From Roseovarius azorensis (GTDB lineage: Bacteria > Pseudomonadota > Alphaproteobacteria > Rhodobacterales > Rhodobacteraceae): DNA of 64,000 bases. Position 1 is the first letter of the stretch. Each line of letters starts with the position of its first letter. The stretch covers positions 1 to 64,000 of the forward strand of contig NZ_FOAG01000008.1 of the NCBI RefSeq assembly GCF_900109455.1. The letters run 5' to 3'. The position numbers were made by a program, and so were the translations under genes. Below the pieces are notes generated by a model. It was given only the letters and a program-made list of their open reading frames with translations, was not told the DNA's origin and ran no database searches. Below are positions 63,391-64,000 of the stretch, piece by piece.

Positions 63391-64000
63391 GCGGCGCATC
63401 GGTCACCGGGCCGTCGCGGCGGCTGAAATGGGCGGCGGGCATCCTGGTGGTGGGCTATGCGCTGATCACGCTGATGCCGCTGCTGTGGATCATGGCCACG
63501 GGGTTCAAGACCTCGCCCGATTCCATCGCCTACCCGCCCAAGGTCATATTCGCGCCCTCGCTGGAGGGGTATGTGAACCTCTTTACCACGCAGACGCGGC
63601 AGACGGCCGATTATCTGGCCGCCAACCCGCCGCAGACCTGGTACGAGAAAATCGTGCATGACAGGGGCATGGTCATCACCGGCACCTCGCGGTTTGGCGA
63701 GCGGTTCATGAATTCGGTGATCATCGGGTTCGGGTCGACCTTTCTGTCGGTGGTTTTGGGCACGCTGGCGGCCTATGCGTTCTCGCGCTATCGCATCCCG
63801 CTCAAGGACGATCTGATGTTTTTCATCCTGAGCACACGGATGATGCCGCCCGTGGCGGTGGCAATCCCGATTTTCCTGATGTTCCGCAATCTGGGTCTGT
63901 CGGACACCCACGCAGGGATGATCCTGCTGTATACTGCGGTCAACCTGTCTCTGGCCGTCTGGCTGCTCAAGGGGTTCATCGACGAGATCCCGCGCGAATA
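63387..64000 (+). CDS. Carbohydrate ABC transporter permease, MalG/UgpE type (3' end beyond window)
   Basis: The ATGA overlap fixes the start: MSGASVTGPSRRLKWAAGIL, then a first helix (VVGYALITLMPLLWIMATGF). A long extracytoplasmic segment (about residues 50-115) precedes the remaining helices. RFMNSVIIGFGSTFLSVVLG and the EAA loop GFIDEIPRE are visible just before the sequence ends after about 204 codons. The normal length would be 280-300 residues (or a little more with the long loop), so roughly a third is missing. The extra loop is longer than in most MalG relatives and may help predict the substrate group. Confidence 0.93.
   Translation, partial: MSGASVTGPSRRLKWAAGILVVGYALITLMPLLWIMATGFKTSPDSIAYPPKVIFAPSLEGYVNLFTTQTRQTADYLAANPPQTWYEKIVHDRGMVITGTSRFGERFMNSVIIGFGSTFLSVVLGTLAAYAFSRYRIPLKDDLMFFILSTRMMPPVAVAIPIFLMFRNLGLSDTHAGMILLYTAVNLSLAVWLLKGFIDEIPRE

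Noticed and set aside
61021..63399. Very long minus-strand open frame (792 codons) opposite the ABC operon
   Set aside because: The plus strand has a signal peptide, solute-binding fold, EAA loops and ATGA overlaps. The minus frame has no such features.

Overview
The window looks like chromosomal DNA of a marine alphaproteobacterium of the Rhodobacteraceae/Roseobacter group. It is GC-rich with strongly GC-biased codons, and several family-typical genes are present (DUF6497, DUF6280, Hint-domain and TIGR04283-type proteins). The split propionyl-CoA carboxylase / methylmalonyl-CoA mutase locus also fits this group. I cannot fix the genus. No rRNA, tRNA, CRISPR array or prophage was seen. Genes are densely packed, often with 4-nt overlaps.

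Region by region. Bases 1-80 are the 3' end of an IS630-like transposase. Bases 93-14330 hold the propionyl-CoA to succinyl-CoA locus, mostly on the minus strand: pccB, four small secreted or uncharacterised genes, pccA with a lipoprotein gene, methylmalonyl-CoA mutase, then VOC, GNAT, TerB-DnaJ and EEP-nuclease genes. A DcaP-type porin sits inside it on the plus strand. A Bcr/CflA exporter diverges from pccB across a promoter with a repeated TTTGCAAA-like box. Bases 16033-23799 carry an L,D-transpeptidase, a cold-shock gene, a TesA-type esterase diverging from an FtsX-type ABC transporter, an inositol-monophosphatase-like gene and a LuxR/alpha-beta-hydrolase fusion. Bases 24006-28716 are gcvT-gcvH-gcvP behind a tandem glycine riboswitch, next to an NsrR-like Rrf2 regulator. 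Bases 29301-41775 include gltX, a Tat-exported MBL protein, a zincin-like peptidase, a secreted esterase, a secreted protein paired with a hybrid histidine kinase, nadE, an 18-repeat MORN protein, and an SDR/FeS-photolyase pair.

Bases 41875-43606 are leuA behind a classical leucine attenuation leader. Immediately downstream is an accessory patch (43617-45404): palindromes, a RAYT transposase gene whose reading frame contains its own inverted REP pair, and an orphan TolA-C-domain protein of lower-GC, atypical composition. Bases 45411-59451 return to core genes: ettA, nadD-dacB, an enoyl-CoA hydratase, two aminotransferases, a tyrosine-phosphatase-like gene, a glycosyltransferase, ygfZ, a Hint protein, efp, a DUF6280 gene and cobQ. 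Bases 59649-64000 are a LacI-type regulator followed by a carbohydrate ABC uptake operon cut by the window end.

How the genes work together: PccA, PccB and the adenosylcobalamin-dependent mutase convert propionyl-CoA to succinyl-CoA (the epimerase is not seen here), and CobQ contributes to cobalamin synthesis. The glycine cleavage genes supply one-carbon units under direct glycine control. NadD and NadE both serve NAD synthesis. The most unusual items are the RAYT gene with a nested REPIN plus its neighbouring TolA-like orphan, and the regulator/hydrolase fusion that keeps a candidate nucleophile and acid but lacks the catalytic histidine.
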